From NCBI GenBank assembly GCA_016711435.1, contig JADJSY010000011.1:124001-188000 (forward strand): a stretch of DNA of 64,000 bases. The letters are read 5' to 3'. Position numbers and translations under genes: made by a program. Under the pieces are notes generated by a model that ran no database searches, was not told the origin of the DNA, and saw only the letters and a program-made list of their open reading frames with translations. This document shows positions 18,663 to 30,153 of the stretch, piece after piece. The DNA comes from Lewinellaceae bacterium (GTDB lineage Bacteria; Bacteroidota; Bacteroidia; Chitinophagales; Saprospiraceae). Position 1 is the stretch's first letter, and the number at the start of each line of letters is the position of its first letter.

Positions 18663-19062
18663 AGGAATTTATGCTAAACTAATTTTGTACGTCTACATGT
18701 GATCTACGCAAGCATTGTTGCCATGCAACAGCAAAGCATCGGCATATAATCTGAAAATGAAAGTGAAAATGGCCAGGAGCCGGATGGAAAAATCCTGAGC
18801 TGGATCAGTGGCAGGCAGGCCTGATTGAAGATTTAAAAAAAATGGCATTAAATGGGTTAAAACCCCGTAGTAAAGCATCTGTACTTACTCCCGGCTGAAG
18901 CCGGGAGTTATTGAAATAGCGTTTTCGATCAATCAATATCGAGCTGCTTATTTCAATAACCATCGGCTTTAGCCGGTGGTTAGTCAACAAATACCATTTA
19001 GGGAGTTTACCCCTCTTTCAATGCCGTTTTATGTAAAAACTTAAATAAGGCCATGCTACCAT
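18663..19062. other. Gene-free gap with a REP-like hairpin
   Basis: No convincing gene in this 400-bp stretch. A perfect palindrome ACTCCCGGCT-ga-AGCCGGGAGT lies at 18887-18908, followed by an imperfect one around 18968-18985 (CATCGGCTTTAGCCGGTGG). The text GGGTTAAAACCCC at 18854-18866 resembles a segment at 51467-51490. These look like ordinary REP-type intergenic palindromes. Confidence 0.6.
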
Positions 19063-19449
19063 TTAGGCAACAACCTGTATGGGAGGGCGAAAAAGGCCGG
19101 ATTCGTAATCGCCGGAAGTCAACGACACATGGTCGGTGGGCAAAGACGAACGATTGGAAAGTTCAGGCAAGGAGGAAAGCATCACAAAGGGCAGCGCTTG
19201 CGGCAAAGCAGACTCTGCCAAAGCGATATGCGAACAATGCAAAGGCAACTGCGTATGGGCATCGTTCTGGTGCCGGTGCTGCACGTTCAAGTAATGTTCG
19301 CCCAAAAAGGCGAGGAAAGACAACTGAGGCGTTTCATCCAAATGCTCCCGGTAATGCTCCATCAATGAAGGCAAGCGCAACAACTCCGCCAGCATGTTGT
19401 GGCCAGTGGCAAATTGCAGGATCAGAACCCATATCAGGATGCGCTTCAT
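19063..19449 (-). CDS. Small His-rich exported protein heading the efflux operon
   Basis: A 128-residue protein with an N-terminal signal or anchor (MKRILIWVLILQFATG) and a histidine cluster (HYLNVQHRHQNDAHTQLPLH, with CSH after it) that could bind metal in the periplasm. Similar short proteins (pattern ELLRLPSLMEHYREHL) precede CzcA/CusA genes in other Bacteroidota, from general knowledge. The role is unknown; metal sensing or buffering is an inference. A -7-like box TACCTTTG on the minus strand (19461 to 19454) ends 4 nt before the ATG, hinting at a leaderless transcript. Confidence 0.65.
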   Translation of the reverse strand: MKRILIWVLILQFATGHNMLAELLRLPSLMEHYREHLDETPQLSFLAFLGEHYLNVQHRHQNDAHTQLPLHCSHIALAESALPQALPFVMLSSLPELSNRSSLPTDHVSLTSGDYESGLFRPPIQVVA

Positions 19450-19485
19450 GTGGCAAAGGTATTATGTGATAAAACAAGAAAAGGC

Positions 19486-19514
19486 TTGAGAAACTCGAAA
19501 AAAGGCTATTTTTG
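19486..19514 (+). promoter_or_regulatory. Likely promoter of the UPF0175 antitoxin
   Basis: TTG (19486-19488), an 18-nt spacer and TATTTTTG (19507-19514) fit the Bacteroidota -33/-7 consensus. The antitoxin ATG is at 19533. Confidence 0.55.
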
Positions 19515-19532
19515 TAGGAAAATTTGTAGCGT

Positions 19533-19793
19533 ATGGTACTTATTGAAGATGAAATTTTACGATATGCCAAACTTACCGAACAGGAAATCCGGACGGAACT
19601 GGCAATTCTTTTATATACTCAAAAACGCTTATCTTTTGGTCAAGCCCGAAAACTGGCGGGAATGACTTATCCGGAATTTGAAAAACTTCTATTTGAACGG
19701 AAAATAGTATCACATTATGACATTGCAGAATTTGAGGAAGACTTGAAAATGATGAAACATCTTCACGATTTACAAGATGGTAGTAGTCAGTGA
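19533..19793 (+). CDS. UPF0175-family antitoxin, now without an intact toxin
   Basis: An 86-residue helix-turn-helix protein. The segment LSFGQARKLAGMTYPEFEKL is the UPF0175 signature; members pair with DUF3368 PIN-like toxins. A promoter match lies upstream. The start of the toxin gene overlaps its 3' end, as in intact pairs, but the toxin has lost its middle (next entry). The antitoxin may persist as a DNA-binding remnant. Confidence 0.75.
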   Translation: MVLIEDEILRYAKLTEQEIRTELAILLYTQKRLSFGQARKLAGMTYPEFEKLLFERKIVSHYDIAEFEEDLKMMKHLHDLQDGSSQ

Positions 19794-19875
19794 TACCTCT
19801 TTTAGACAGATTGATTACTGAAGCTAACTTTCGCATCAGCCCGACATTGTATCAAATGGCTGTATCACCAGGGAA

Positions 19876-19879
<4 letters not shown>
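19777..19879 (+). pseudogene. DUF3368 (PIN-like) toxin remnant with the middle deleted
   Basis: ATG 19777 opens MVVVSDTS, the N-terminus of DUF3368 toxins with the first acidic residue of the PIN active site. One codon later a different frame reads PLLDRLITEANFRISPTLYQ, which fits the C-terminus of the same family, to a stop at 19877-19879. About 100 codons between them are missing. The remaining text cannot form a PIN nuclease. It ends within the 3' end of the convergent CHAT gene. Confidence 0.65.
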
Positions 19880-22679
<2,800 letters not shown>

Positions 22680-23240
22680 GGTAGATGGTTTTGCGGGGGG
22701 GTAACGGGGCGAATATTGTTCGCAAAGTACCCCCGTGTTCTTTTCGCCTGGTAGCTCGAACGAATTGCCGTGGGAAAAATTTATGCGTCAACACTGCAGT
22801 CCCAAACGGGGGGGGGCCGGTGGCCGGGAAAAGTGCTCTCGCGGGCAGGGCGTTCTGCCCGGAGCTGGCTAACAATTGATTATTTGACCCCCCCCCCCCG
22901 GGGGGGGGTGCTGCGGGGGCCGCTTATGACAGCTTTTCCGGTGTCAGGTCCGGGGGGATGGAATGGCTCCTGTGCCGGCGGCGGGCGTGGGGGCGGGCCG
23001 GTGAACCGCAGTCGGGGCGGGGGCAAAAGAGGCAGAAATTGACCAATTGCTGTGAAGGCGAGGTATTTGCGTCGTCCCGCAGACAGCGGGGAAGCGCGGG
23101 GGCGGCGGGTTGTCTGGAAAATTCGCTACCGACATCGGTCTGAACATGAAGCGCGCCCATAGCGATTGGATGTTCTGCAATGTGGAAATCTTACTTTTAA
23201 TGTTCAAAAGAAGTGATTTTCCAGAAACTGCTAAGGCGGG
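22680..23240. other. GC-rich gene-free gap with long C and G runs
   Basis: No gene is supported in 560 bp. It holds G runs at 22695, 22809 and a C run followed directly by a G run at about 22886-22909, which form a self-complementary block. GC content is well above the flanks. Similar G/C blocks occur at 31226-31250 and 37206-37218. The exact run lengths should not be trusted. Confidence 0.6.
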
Positions 23241-25349
23241 CTACCGCTTCACCTTCACCAACTTCATCACCCTTGCCTGATTTCCCCGTTTCAGCATCCC
23301 GAGGTACATCCCTGCCGGCGCCTCGCTGCCTGACAGGCCGGTTCCATCCCATTCGACACGGGTTTCGCTGTTGATAACGCCCAGTTCAAACAGGCGCACC
23401 AATTGCCCTTTGAGGTCGTAAATTTCAAAGGAAACGCGGGCGTCGCTTTCACCGATGTTTTTGATAAGCACCGTGGTACGATCCACAAAAGGATTGGGGA
23501 AAGCCGTCAGTACGGAATCGCGGGCGTTCAGGTCGTCCGTGCCGGTATACTGCGATTCGTCTTCACAGTCCGGACAAATCCAGTGTATATTTTCGAGGCA
23601 CAGGAAAGCGGTGTATTTAGATAAAACGCGCTCCGCCAGGCTGTTAAAAATAACATTGCCGATGGCGGCATTGCCCTGCGCTTCCGTTTCCAGCGCCTGT
23701 ATCAAACGCCCGTACCACATTTCGCGGATCAGCGTATCGGCGTTCAGAATATCCGGAGCCGCCACATCGACGGAAGAGAACCAGGGTTGTTCGAGGTGAA
23801 TGCCGTTGATTTCTACGGTAAAAGGAGCCGCGCCGACGTATTTCCCTATTTGTAAAACGGGACGGTGCAGGTTGGTGAGGCTTCCGCCGGTACCGACATT
23901 GAACCTTCCGTAGCAAAAACCATTATCGGTGGAAGGGTACATTTCAAACGCTTCGACATGGGTTCCCATATTGGCAAAACTGGACTCGAATGCACGGGGC
24001 AACGATTGCGTTAGAAAGGTTTTCACATAAAAACCGCCGCTTTGGGTAGCCAGGTTGCTCAGCAGGTAACTGTTGGCGTAATAATAGACGCCGGAGGCGA
24101 AAAAATTGGGCGTGTTTTTTTCATTGTAATCCAGCGTATTGATGGCAACGGGCGGGTCCAGCACTTCCAGCACGTCATTGAGCAATGCATTGGAAGCGGA
24201 CAGGTTGGCGTATTGACTCGAATTGGAAACGAGCAGAATCTCGCCCCTGAGGCCGTTTTCCTGCACCCATTGAATACCGGTAGAAAGGAGGGGTTGCAGG
24301 TTGCTGTAATTGGTGAGCGGATTGTCCAGCCCGGCGAAAACCTGTTGAATGGTATCCGGGTGCGCCGGAATCCAATAGTCGGCCTGCCTTTTGATCGTAA
24401 ACGCTGAAAAAAACAGGTTGAAAGAATCTTTCGGCCCGAGGTTGTTCAGCAAGGCACTTTTGGCAGACGCCAGCAACTGTGTGGTTGTGGGCGCGTTCGC
24501 ACCTGTTTCATAATCGAACAACACCGCTATTTTTCGATTATTATCCACGGGGAAAAAGGCGCCGGGCAAAACCGCCAACTGGTAAAAGTTTTCGCCGCCT
24601 TCACTGAACGTACTGAGGTAATAACCATCCTTTAGCGGGGAAGCGAATTCGAGGCGAATATCGTCGACAAACATATCGGGCGAGAGGCTGGCTCGATAAA
24701 AACTGCCTCCTATCGAGTCCGTAATGGGTTCAAACTCTAATTCCGGGCGTGTAGCAATGGAAGGCTCTTGAAAACGCTGATCCGACCAGACCAGCAGGTT
24801 AAAATCCAGCACCGCATTTTTGGAAGTTTTTAACAGCGAAAAAGGCAGCGACAACTGCGTGCTGTTGTTTAGAAAGGTAGCAGGTTGCAGCCAGGTGATC
24901 TTCACCTTTCGGGTACTTTCATTGGCCATCGGAAATACGCGGAGCTGGTATTGTGTCGCCGAATTTTTAAACAGGATGGATGGATCCTGGCGGCGGTTGA
25001 CGATGCCTTCATAAATGGTCGAAGCCGTCCAGCGATCAAAAATATGGGCTTTGACAATGTCGTCGCCCACCCACAACCAGGAGTCGTGCAGGATGGAACC
25101 TTCCGGCAAGGTAAAATTGAGCACGACTTCCAGTGAATCTCCGTTGGTTCCAAAAGTTACGCCGCGGGCCGAAAACGTCAGGTAAAGGCCGCATTCCATG
25201 TAAAGGCCTTTGGGCCGAACGGATAAAGTGGCTTCTTCGATCGTACCCTGGCGGGTAAACCAGGATTGGCGTACATCGGAAACGGTTAGTTGCGCGAAGG
25301 AGTACGCGCTTGTCAGCAGGAAAAAGCAGGTAAGGAGAATTGATTTCAT
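23241..25349 (-). CDS. Secreted VIT-domain protein with T9SS C-terminal domain
   Basis: A ~702-residue protein. After the signal peptide (MKSILLTCFFLLTSAYSFAQ) comes a VIT domain (vault/inter-alpha-trypsin type, LTVSDVRQSWFTRQGTIEEA to SRKVKITW region), then a von Willebrand A-like region beginning KIAVLFDYETGAN; its metal-site motif is degenerate, with no clear DxSxS. The end is a type A T9SS sorting domain (AFPNPFVDRTTVLIKN ... GMYLGMLKRGNQARVMKLVK), so the protein is secreted or held on the cell surface. ATG 25349 is chosen for the signal peptide. Function is unknown; adhesion is a guess from VIT/vWA architecture. Confidence 0.8.
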   Translation of the reverse strand: MKSILLTCFFLLTSAYSFAQLTVSDVRQSWFTRQGTIEEATLSVRPKGLYMECGLYLTFSARGVTFGTNGDSLEVVLNFTLPEGSILHDSWLWVGDDIVKAHIFDRWTASTIYEGIVNRRQDPSILFKNSATQYQLRVFPMANESTRKVKITWLQPATFLNNSTQLSLPFSLLKTSKNAVLDFNLLVWSDQRFQEPSIATRPELEFEPITDSIGGSFYRASLSPDMFVDDIRLEFASPLKDGYYLSTFSEGGENFYQLAVLPGAFFPVDNNRKIAVLFDYETGANAPTTTQLLASAKSALLNNLGPKDSFNLFFSAFTIKRQADYWIPAHPDTIQQVFAGLDNPLTNYSNLQPLLSTGIQWVQENGLRGEILLVSNSSQYANLSASNALLNDVLEVLDPPVAINTLDYNEKNTPNFFASGVYYYANSYLLSNLATQSGGFYVKTFLTQSLPRAFESSFANMGTHVEAFEMYPSTDNGFCYGRFNVGTGGSLTNLHRPVLQIGKYVGAAPFTVEINGIHLEQPWFSSVDVAAPDILNADTLIREMWYGRLIQALETEAQGNAAIGNVIFNSLAERVLSKYTAFLCLENIHWICPDCEDESQYTGTDDLNARDSVLTAFPNPFVDRTTVLIKNIGESDARVSFEIYDLKGQLVRLFELGVINSETRVEWDGTGLSGSEAPAGMYLGMLKRGNQARVMKLVKVKR

Positions 25350-25554
25350 GGTATTGGTAAGTTTATGGTGAAATAAGTTGGATGTCCTTTTTGGAACGCC
25401 CCTGTTCGGGAAAGCGCTGTTGAAATAAGCGGCATTGTTTTGCTCATGGCAGACATTTTGAATTTTAATCATTTAAAGGCGACCACGAGGGTGTCTGTAA
25501 CCTTAAAAATGTCCGGGAAACCGGGCGGCCACAAGGGCCGCCCCGTCTCCATAA

Positions 25555-25596
25555 TTTAGGAATCTTTTCCTAAACATTAGAAAACATTTTCTAATG
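25555..25596 (+). promoter_or_regulatory. Paired operator dyads upstream of hypB
   Basis: Site 1 is TTTAGGAA-TCTT-TTCCTAAA (25555-25574). Site 2 is ATTAGAAA-ACAT-TTTCTAAT (25576-25595), itself part of a perfect 10-2-10 dyad from 25575 to 25596. Their centres are 21 bp apart. The same pair type lies before hupS1 (40125-40167). Two TetR genes lie in the locus and are the obvious candidates to bind. Confidence 0.75.
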
Positions 25597-25617
25597 TCGA
25601 CCGGGCGTTTATCTTTG
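25588..25617 (+). promoter_or_regulatory. Promoter of the hyp operon
   Basis: TTTC (25588-25591), 18 nt, then TATCTTTG (25610-25617). The -33 element lies inside the right half of operator site 2, so a bound protein would block or recruit RNA polymerase. The hupS1 promoter has the same -7 octamer and the same overlap. Transcription would start near 25622, leaving a ~130-nt leader. Confidence 0.65.
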
Positions 25618-25698
25618 CTGTGTTTCAAAGAACTATCAGCCCACATTTTATTCTTTGCTAAGTACATCAAGCAAAACAGTTTTGATTTTTTTCTTTGT

Positions 25699-25754
25699 AA
25701 ATGCTTGATTTTCAACACTGATAACCGATAACTAATAACAGATAACCACTACAC
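25699..25754 (+). repeat. TGATAAC leader element, copy 3
   Basis: TGCTTGATTTTCAACACTGA, then TAACCGATAACTAATAACAG units, ending 4 nt before the hypB ATG and lying within its predicted 5' leader. Here one half of the dyad is changed (TTTTCA-ACAC-TGATAA). Confidence 0.8.
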
Positions 25755-26480
25755 ATGGCATTTGCTAAATCAAACCGCCTCCCTGTCGGCGCCATTCAAT
25801 GCGACAACACTACCATGAGCCTGCTCAAGGCCAATGACTATGTCGCCAAAGGCATCCGCGATAAAATGCATTCGCAGGGTACCTTGCTCATCAATATCAC
25901 TTCTTCTGCGGGTAGCGGAAAAACGACACTGATGCAGGAAACCGCCCGCCGCCTGAAAGATAAAATCAACATGGCTGTGCTGGTGGGCGATCTTGAAACG
26001 GAGCGAGACGCCATCCGAATCCGGGAAGCAGGTATTCCTTCCACACAAATTGTCACCAACGGCGTTTGTCACCTGGAGGCCCAGATGATTCTCCAGGCTT
26101 TTGACCACCTGGATGTAAGCGGACTCGATTTGCTTTTTATCGAAAACGTCGGCAACCTGGTGTGCCCGGCCGCATTTGACCTCGGCGAAGATTTTCGCGT
26201 CACCCTGCTCGCTTCTACGGAAGGCGATGACAAACCGAAAAAATACCCACGTATGTTTCTCACCAGCGAACTGATGCTGATTTCAAAAGCGGATTTGCTG
26301 CCGTATGTTCCTTTTAAAGTAGCCGCCGCCGTTCAGGATGCCCGGGAAGTCAACCCGGAAATTGAATCCATTACGGTTTCCAGCACCAGCGGCGAAGGCC
26401 TGGATGCCTGGTGCGAGTGGATCATGGAACGCGTCCGGGAAAAAAAGGCAATGCATCTTCAAGCACTGGAAATGGTATGA
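25755..26480 (+). CDS. hypB: HypB, GTPase for nickel insertion into hydrogenase
   Basis: A 241-residue HypB that with HypA loads nickel into the hydrogenase large subunit precursor. The P-loop SSAGSGKT is at residues 50-57. The metal-site region ENVGNLVCPAAFDLGE carries the conserved cysteine of the G-domain nickel/zinc site. There is no N-terminal CxxCGC high-affinity site and no His-rich stretch, so it is a minimal HypB. It overlaps hypF by ATGA. It is the first gene of the plus-strand maturation operon. Confidence 0.95.
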   Translation: MAFAKSNRLPVGAIQCDNTTMSLLKANDYVAKGIRDKMHSQGTLLINITSSAGSGKTTLMQETARRLKDKINMAVLVGDLETERDAIRIREAGIPSTQIVTNGVCHLEAQMILQAFDHLDVSGLDLLFIENVGNLVCPAAFDLGEDFRVTLLASTEGDDKPKKYPRMFLTSELMLISKADLLPYVPFKVAAAVQDAREVNPEIESITVSSTSGEGLDAWCEWIMERVREKKAMHLQALEMV

Positions 26481-28901
26481 CCTGGCAAATTAGCATCCGG
26501 GGGCAGGTGCAGGGCGTCGGTTTCAGGCCTTTTGTCTGGCGCGCCGCACTCGAAAGAAACCTGAAAGGCTGGGTTGCCAACGGTTTGGAAGGGGTGCTGA
26601 TCAAAATAAACGCAACTGAACAACAAGCCCTTGATTTTCAACAATATATCCTGCGTAACGCCCCAAAAACCGCGTGTGTTACCAATAGTGCTATTGCCCC
26701 GGATGATACCGAATCGTTCTTTGACACTTTTTCGATCAGCGACAGCCACAACGAAGGGCTGCCGGTACTTCACCTGACGCCCGATATCAGCATGTGCGCC
26801 GATTGCCGGGATGAGATACACGACACCGCCAACCGGCGTTACGGGTATCCATTTACGACCTGCACGGTTTGCGGGCCACGGTATTCCATTCTGACGGGAT
26901 TACCGTACGACCGGCCATTTACTGCGATGAAAACGTTTGAGATGTGTGCAGTTTGTAGGGAAGAGTATGACAACCCGGCGAACCGGCGCTATTTTGCCCA
27001 GACGAACTCCTGCGGGGAATGCGGGATCAGGATAGCGTTGTTTTCCACAATGATACAGGCGACTTCACATCATGAAGATTTGACAACTTTTAAAAAGTTG
27101 TCAAATCTGGCCCGATTCCAATCTTGTCATCCGGCAGCTAAAGCAGCCGGTACAGCAGGTCATCAAAGCCTGGCATGAAGGCGCCATCGTCGCTATCAAA
27201 GGCATCGGCGGTTATTTACTGACCTGCGATGCCACCCAGACGGAAGCAGTAGCCACTTTGCGCCGGCGGAAACAACGGCCCACAAAACCCTTTGCAATGA
27301 TGTATCCGGATATGGCCACTTTGCTGACCGATGCGGAAGTCACTGAAGCGGCAGCACAGCAATTACAAAGCCCGGCAGCGCCGATTGTATTGCTCGATAT
27401 GAAAGAATCTCCGTTAAGCGGATTTGATCGCGCAGGCATTGCGCCGGGATTGCACAAAATCGGCGCGATGCTGCCCAATGCGCCCTTGTTCGAACTGCTT
27501 TTGCGCGATTTTGGAAAACCCATCGTCGCTACCAGCGGCAATATCAGCCACGCGCCATTGGTTTATGAGGATGAAACGGCGCAGCATGAATTGTCAGGGA
27601 TCGCAGATTTTATCCTGACGCACAACCGGCCGATCGTTATGCCGCAGGACGACAGTGTACTGGCCATGCAGCCGTCCGGAAAACCGGTCATACTTCGCCG
27701 GGCACGAGGCATGGCGCCTGCTTTTATACAGGCCGGATTGCAAGTGCCTGAAATTACGGCGCTGGCACTGGGGGCTGAAATGAAAAGTACGTTTGCACTG
27801 GCGCATCTGGGCAACATCAACGTCAGCCAGTACCTCGGCGACCTCGCAGATTTTGATACACAGCAGCGTTTTCAACTGGTGCTGCAACATTTGCTCGGTC
27901 TGTTTAAAGCGCAGCCAGCCATCATCATCGGCGATCTGCATCCGGGGTATTTCACTACACAACTGGGACAAATGCTGGCCGAACAATGGGACGTACCCTT
28001 TCTACAGGTGCAACACCACAAAGCCCATTTTGCGGCGGTTTTGGCCGAAAATGAATTGTTTGAAACCGACGAACCCGTTTTGGGCGTCATCTGGGATGGA
28101 ACAGGATTGGGCGATGACCGGCGAATATGGGGCGGCGAGTTTTTCAGGTACGACGGGAAAAACGAAGCGCAAAACGATGAAATCTTCACCCGTTGCGGGC
28201 ATTTTGACTATTTCCCACTTTTGTTGGGGGATAAAATGCCGCGCGAACCACGATTATCCGCGTTTGCGGCCTGCCATGGAATAGCGGAATCGGAAGTATG
28301 GCTAAAACCAAAGTTTACGGAAACAGAGTGGAAATTGTACCAAAAACTACCCGCCGCCGAACACCTGAAAACCTCCAGCGTCGGGCGCATTTTTGATGCG
28401 GTCGCTTCCTTGCTGGGCCTGGCGGATAAAGTGAGTTACGAAGGGGAAGCCGCATTGCTGCTGGAAGATATGGCCAGAGGTTATTGTAAACAGTTTGGTT
28501 TTGCATGGGCTAAAGAGGAATGTTATCATCTCATTTCACCTCAAAACCCTGCTATTATTGATACTAAAAATCTGTTTCGGCAAATCATTGCCGACTTGCA
28601 AACCGATCAGGAAAAGGCATACATCGCAGCCAAATTTCATGGCGCCCTGGTGTATGCAATCGGGCAAATGGCGGATCATTTACATCTCCAAAAAATAGCC
28701 TTCAGCGGCGGTGTTTTTCAAAACACCCTGTTGCTGGACATGATACAACACCACTTAGCCCCTGATTATCAGTTGTTTTTTCACCGGCAACTCTCCCCCA
28801 ATGACGAAAATATTTCATTCGGACAATGGGCATACGCCACAGCAAACGCTTCATTCCATTCCTCACCCATTCATTCCTCATCCCTCATTCCTCATCCCTA
28901 A
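26477..28901 (+). CDS. hypF: HypF carbamoyltransferase, broken into two frames
   Basis: HypF makes the thiocarbamate on HypE that becomes the CN ligands of the [NiFe] site. Part 1 (26477 to about 27040) has the acylphosphatase motif GQVQGVGFRPFVWR and two zinc fingers (CADC...CTVC and CAVC...CGEC). Part 2 (from about 27123) has the YrdC-like domain (AIVAIKGIGGYLLTCDAT) and the Kae1-like domain (VQHHKAHFAAVLAE, GVIWDGTGLGD, GGVFQNTLLLD). Between them the frame is lost at a T run (27041-27044), and a perfect palindrome at 27076-27108 brings stops in other frames. One extra T is not enough to rejoin the parts. The C-terminal SSPIHSSSLIPHP comes from an intergenic-type array. Whether the gene works is unclear. 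Confidence 0.85.
27076..27108. repeat. Perfect palindrome inside hypF
   Basis: AGATTTGACAACTTT (27076-27090), spacer taa, then its reverse complement (27094-27108). A near-identical palindrome lies at 44788-44820. It sits at the linker between the zinc-finger and YrdC-like domains, where the hypF reading frame is lost. Confidence 0.85.
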
Positions 28902-28945
28902 TCTCACCCTCTCACCTCTCACTTCTCACCTCTCACCTCTAAAAT
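28852..28945 (+). repeat. Nearly G-free CTCATTCC / CTCACCTCT array before hypC
   Basis: Degenerate CATTCCTCATCC units followed by TCTCACTTCTCACC units run from the last codons of hypF to the hypC ATG at 28946. The coding strand from 28852 to 28945 contains no G. The array encodes the terminal ~15 residues of hypF and then forms the whole hypF-hypC spacer, leaving an unstructured, Shine-Dalgarno-free leader. Confidence 0.75.
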
Positions 28946-29206
28946 ATGTGTTTAGCAATTCCCGGTAAAATCCGTTCCATCGAAAGCCAGTACGACGGCC
29001 TGGTGCGCATGGCCAAAGTACAGTTCGGCGGCATTACGAAAGAAGCCAGCCTCGAAATGGTACCCGCCGCCAAAGAAGGCGATTATGTACTGGTGCATGT
29101 GGGCGTCGCCATCAGCATTGTAAATGAAGAAGAAGCGCAGAAAACCTTCGAATATTTAAAGGAAATCGGAGAGATAGACGAACTCATCGAACACACTCAA
29201 ATATAG
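28946..29206 (+). CDS. hypC: HypC hydrogenase maturation chaperone
   Basis: An 86-residue HypC/HupF-type chaperone. The N-terminus MCLAIPGKI with C2 is diagnostic: C2 binds the Fe(CN)2CO unit with HypD and then the large subunit. The length is typical. It is followed 5 nt later by hypD, its partner. It is a single copy, so no separate HupF is apparent. Confidence 0.95.
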   Translation: MCLAIPGKIRSIESQYDGLVRMAKVQFGGITKEASLEMVPAAKEGDYVLVHVGVAISIVNEEEAQKTFEYLKEIGEIDELIEHTQI

Positions 29207-29211
29207 TCGAT

Positions 29212-30153
29212 ATGCAATACCTCAGCGAGTACCGCGATGCAGACGTCGTCGCGCAATACATCGACGAAATTCACCGCACGGCTACGCGGCCCTGGACGAT
29301 CATGGAAGTGTGCGGCGGACAAACCCACAGCCTTGTCAAAAACGGGCTCCTGCAACTCCTGCCCGACAACGTGCGCATGGTACACGGCCCGGGTTGTCCG
29401 GTATGCGTCACGCCTTTGTATCAAATCGACAAGGCAGTACACCTGGCCGTGGAACACGGCGTAATCCTTTGTTCCTACGGCGATATGCTGCGGGTGCCGG
29501 GTTCCAAAATGAGCCTGCTGGAAGCCAAAGCAGCCGGCGCCGATGTACGTATCCTGTATTCGCCCCTGGAAGCGGTCAAAATCGCGCAGGAAAACCCCTC
29601 CAAAGAAGTGGTGTTTTTTGCCGTGGGTTTTGAAACCACTGCCCCTGCCAATGCACTTTCCGTCATCCATGCACAACGCGCAGGTATCTCCAACTATTCC
29701 ATCCTCACCTCGCACGTACTCGTGCCGCCGGCCATCGAGGCCGTGATGAACGACGAGGATTCCCATATCCAGGGATTTCTGGCCGCCGGACACGTGTGTA
29801 CCATTATGGGCATCGATGAGTATTACCCGCTGGCGGAAAACTATAAAATCCCGGTGGTCGTGACCGGTTTTGAACCCGTAGATCTGGTGCAGGGCATTCT
29901 GATGGTGGTTCGCCAGTTGGAAAAAGGAGAACACAAACTGGAAAACCAGTACAGCCGCGTGGTACTTCCGGAAGGCAATCCGGAGGCGCGCAAAGTCATT
30001 GCCCGGGTATTTGAAACTAGCGACCGCGAATGGCGGGGCATCGGAAATATCCCCATGAGCGGCTACGAATTGCGGGCGGAATTCAGCGACTACGACGCCA
30101 ACAAAAAATTCAAGGTCAACATCGAAAAAGTACCCGAAAGTGCGGAATGTTAA
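29212..30153 (+). CDS. hypD: HypD, lacking the C-terminal Fe-S ligand segment
   Basis: HypD is the scaffold on which Fe(CN)2CO is assembled with HypC. The N-terminal active-site cysteines are present: EVCGGQTH (C34) and GPGCPVCVTP (C62, C65). Family members are about 360-380 residues and end in a segment with four cysteines that bind a [4Fe-4S] cluster. This one stops at 313 residues, directly after PESAEC, which aligns by memory with the first of those cysteines. No frame downstream encodes the rest; hypE starts at once. Either the deletion is real and HypD is inactive, or the assembly lost about 150 bp. Confidence 0.9.
   Translation: MQYLSEYRDADVVAQYIDEIHRTATRPWTIMEVCGGQTHSLVKNGLLQLLPDNVRMVHGPGCPVCVTPLYQIDKAVHLAVEHGVILCSYGDMLRVPGSKMSLLEAKAAGADVRILYSPLEAVKIAQENPSKEVVFFAVGFETTAPANALSVIHAQRAGISNYSILTSHVLVPPAIEAVMNDEDSHIQGFLAAGHVCTIMGIDEYYPLAENYKIPVVVTGFEPVDLVQGILMVVRQLEKGEHKLENQYSRVVLPEGNPEARKVIARVFETSDREWRGIGNIPMSGYELRAEFSDYDANKKFKVNIEKVPESAEC

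Noticed and set aside
18663..19062. Small RNA gene in the gap before the His-rich gene
   Set aside because: Only short REP-like palindromes are visible; no promoter plus terminator pair could be found.
26477..28901. Two separate functional genes instead of a broken hypF
   Set aside because: The first part ends in unrelated text and the second lacks a plausible start at its first conserved residues; together they make one normal HypF.
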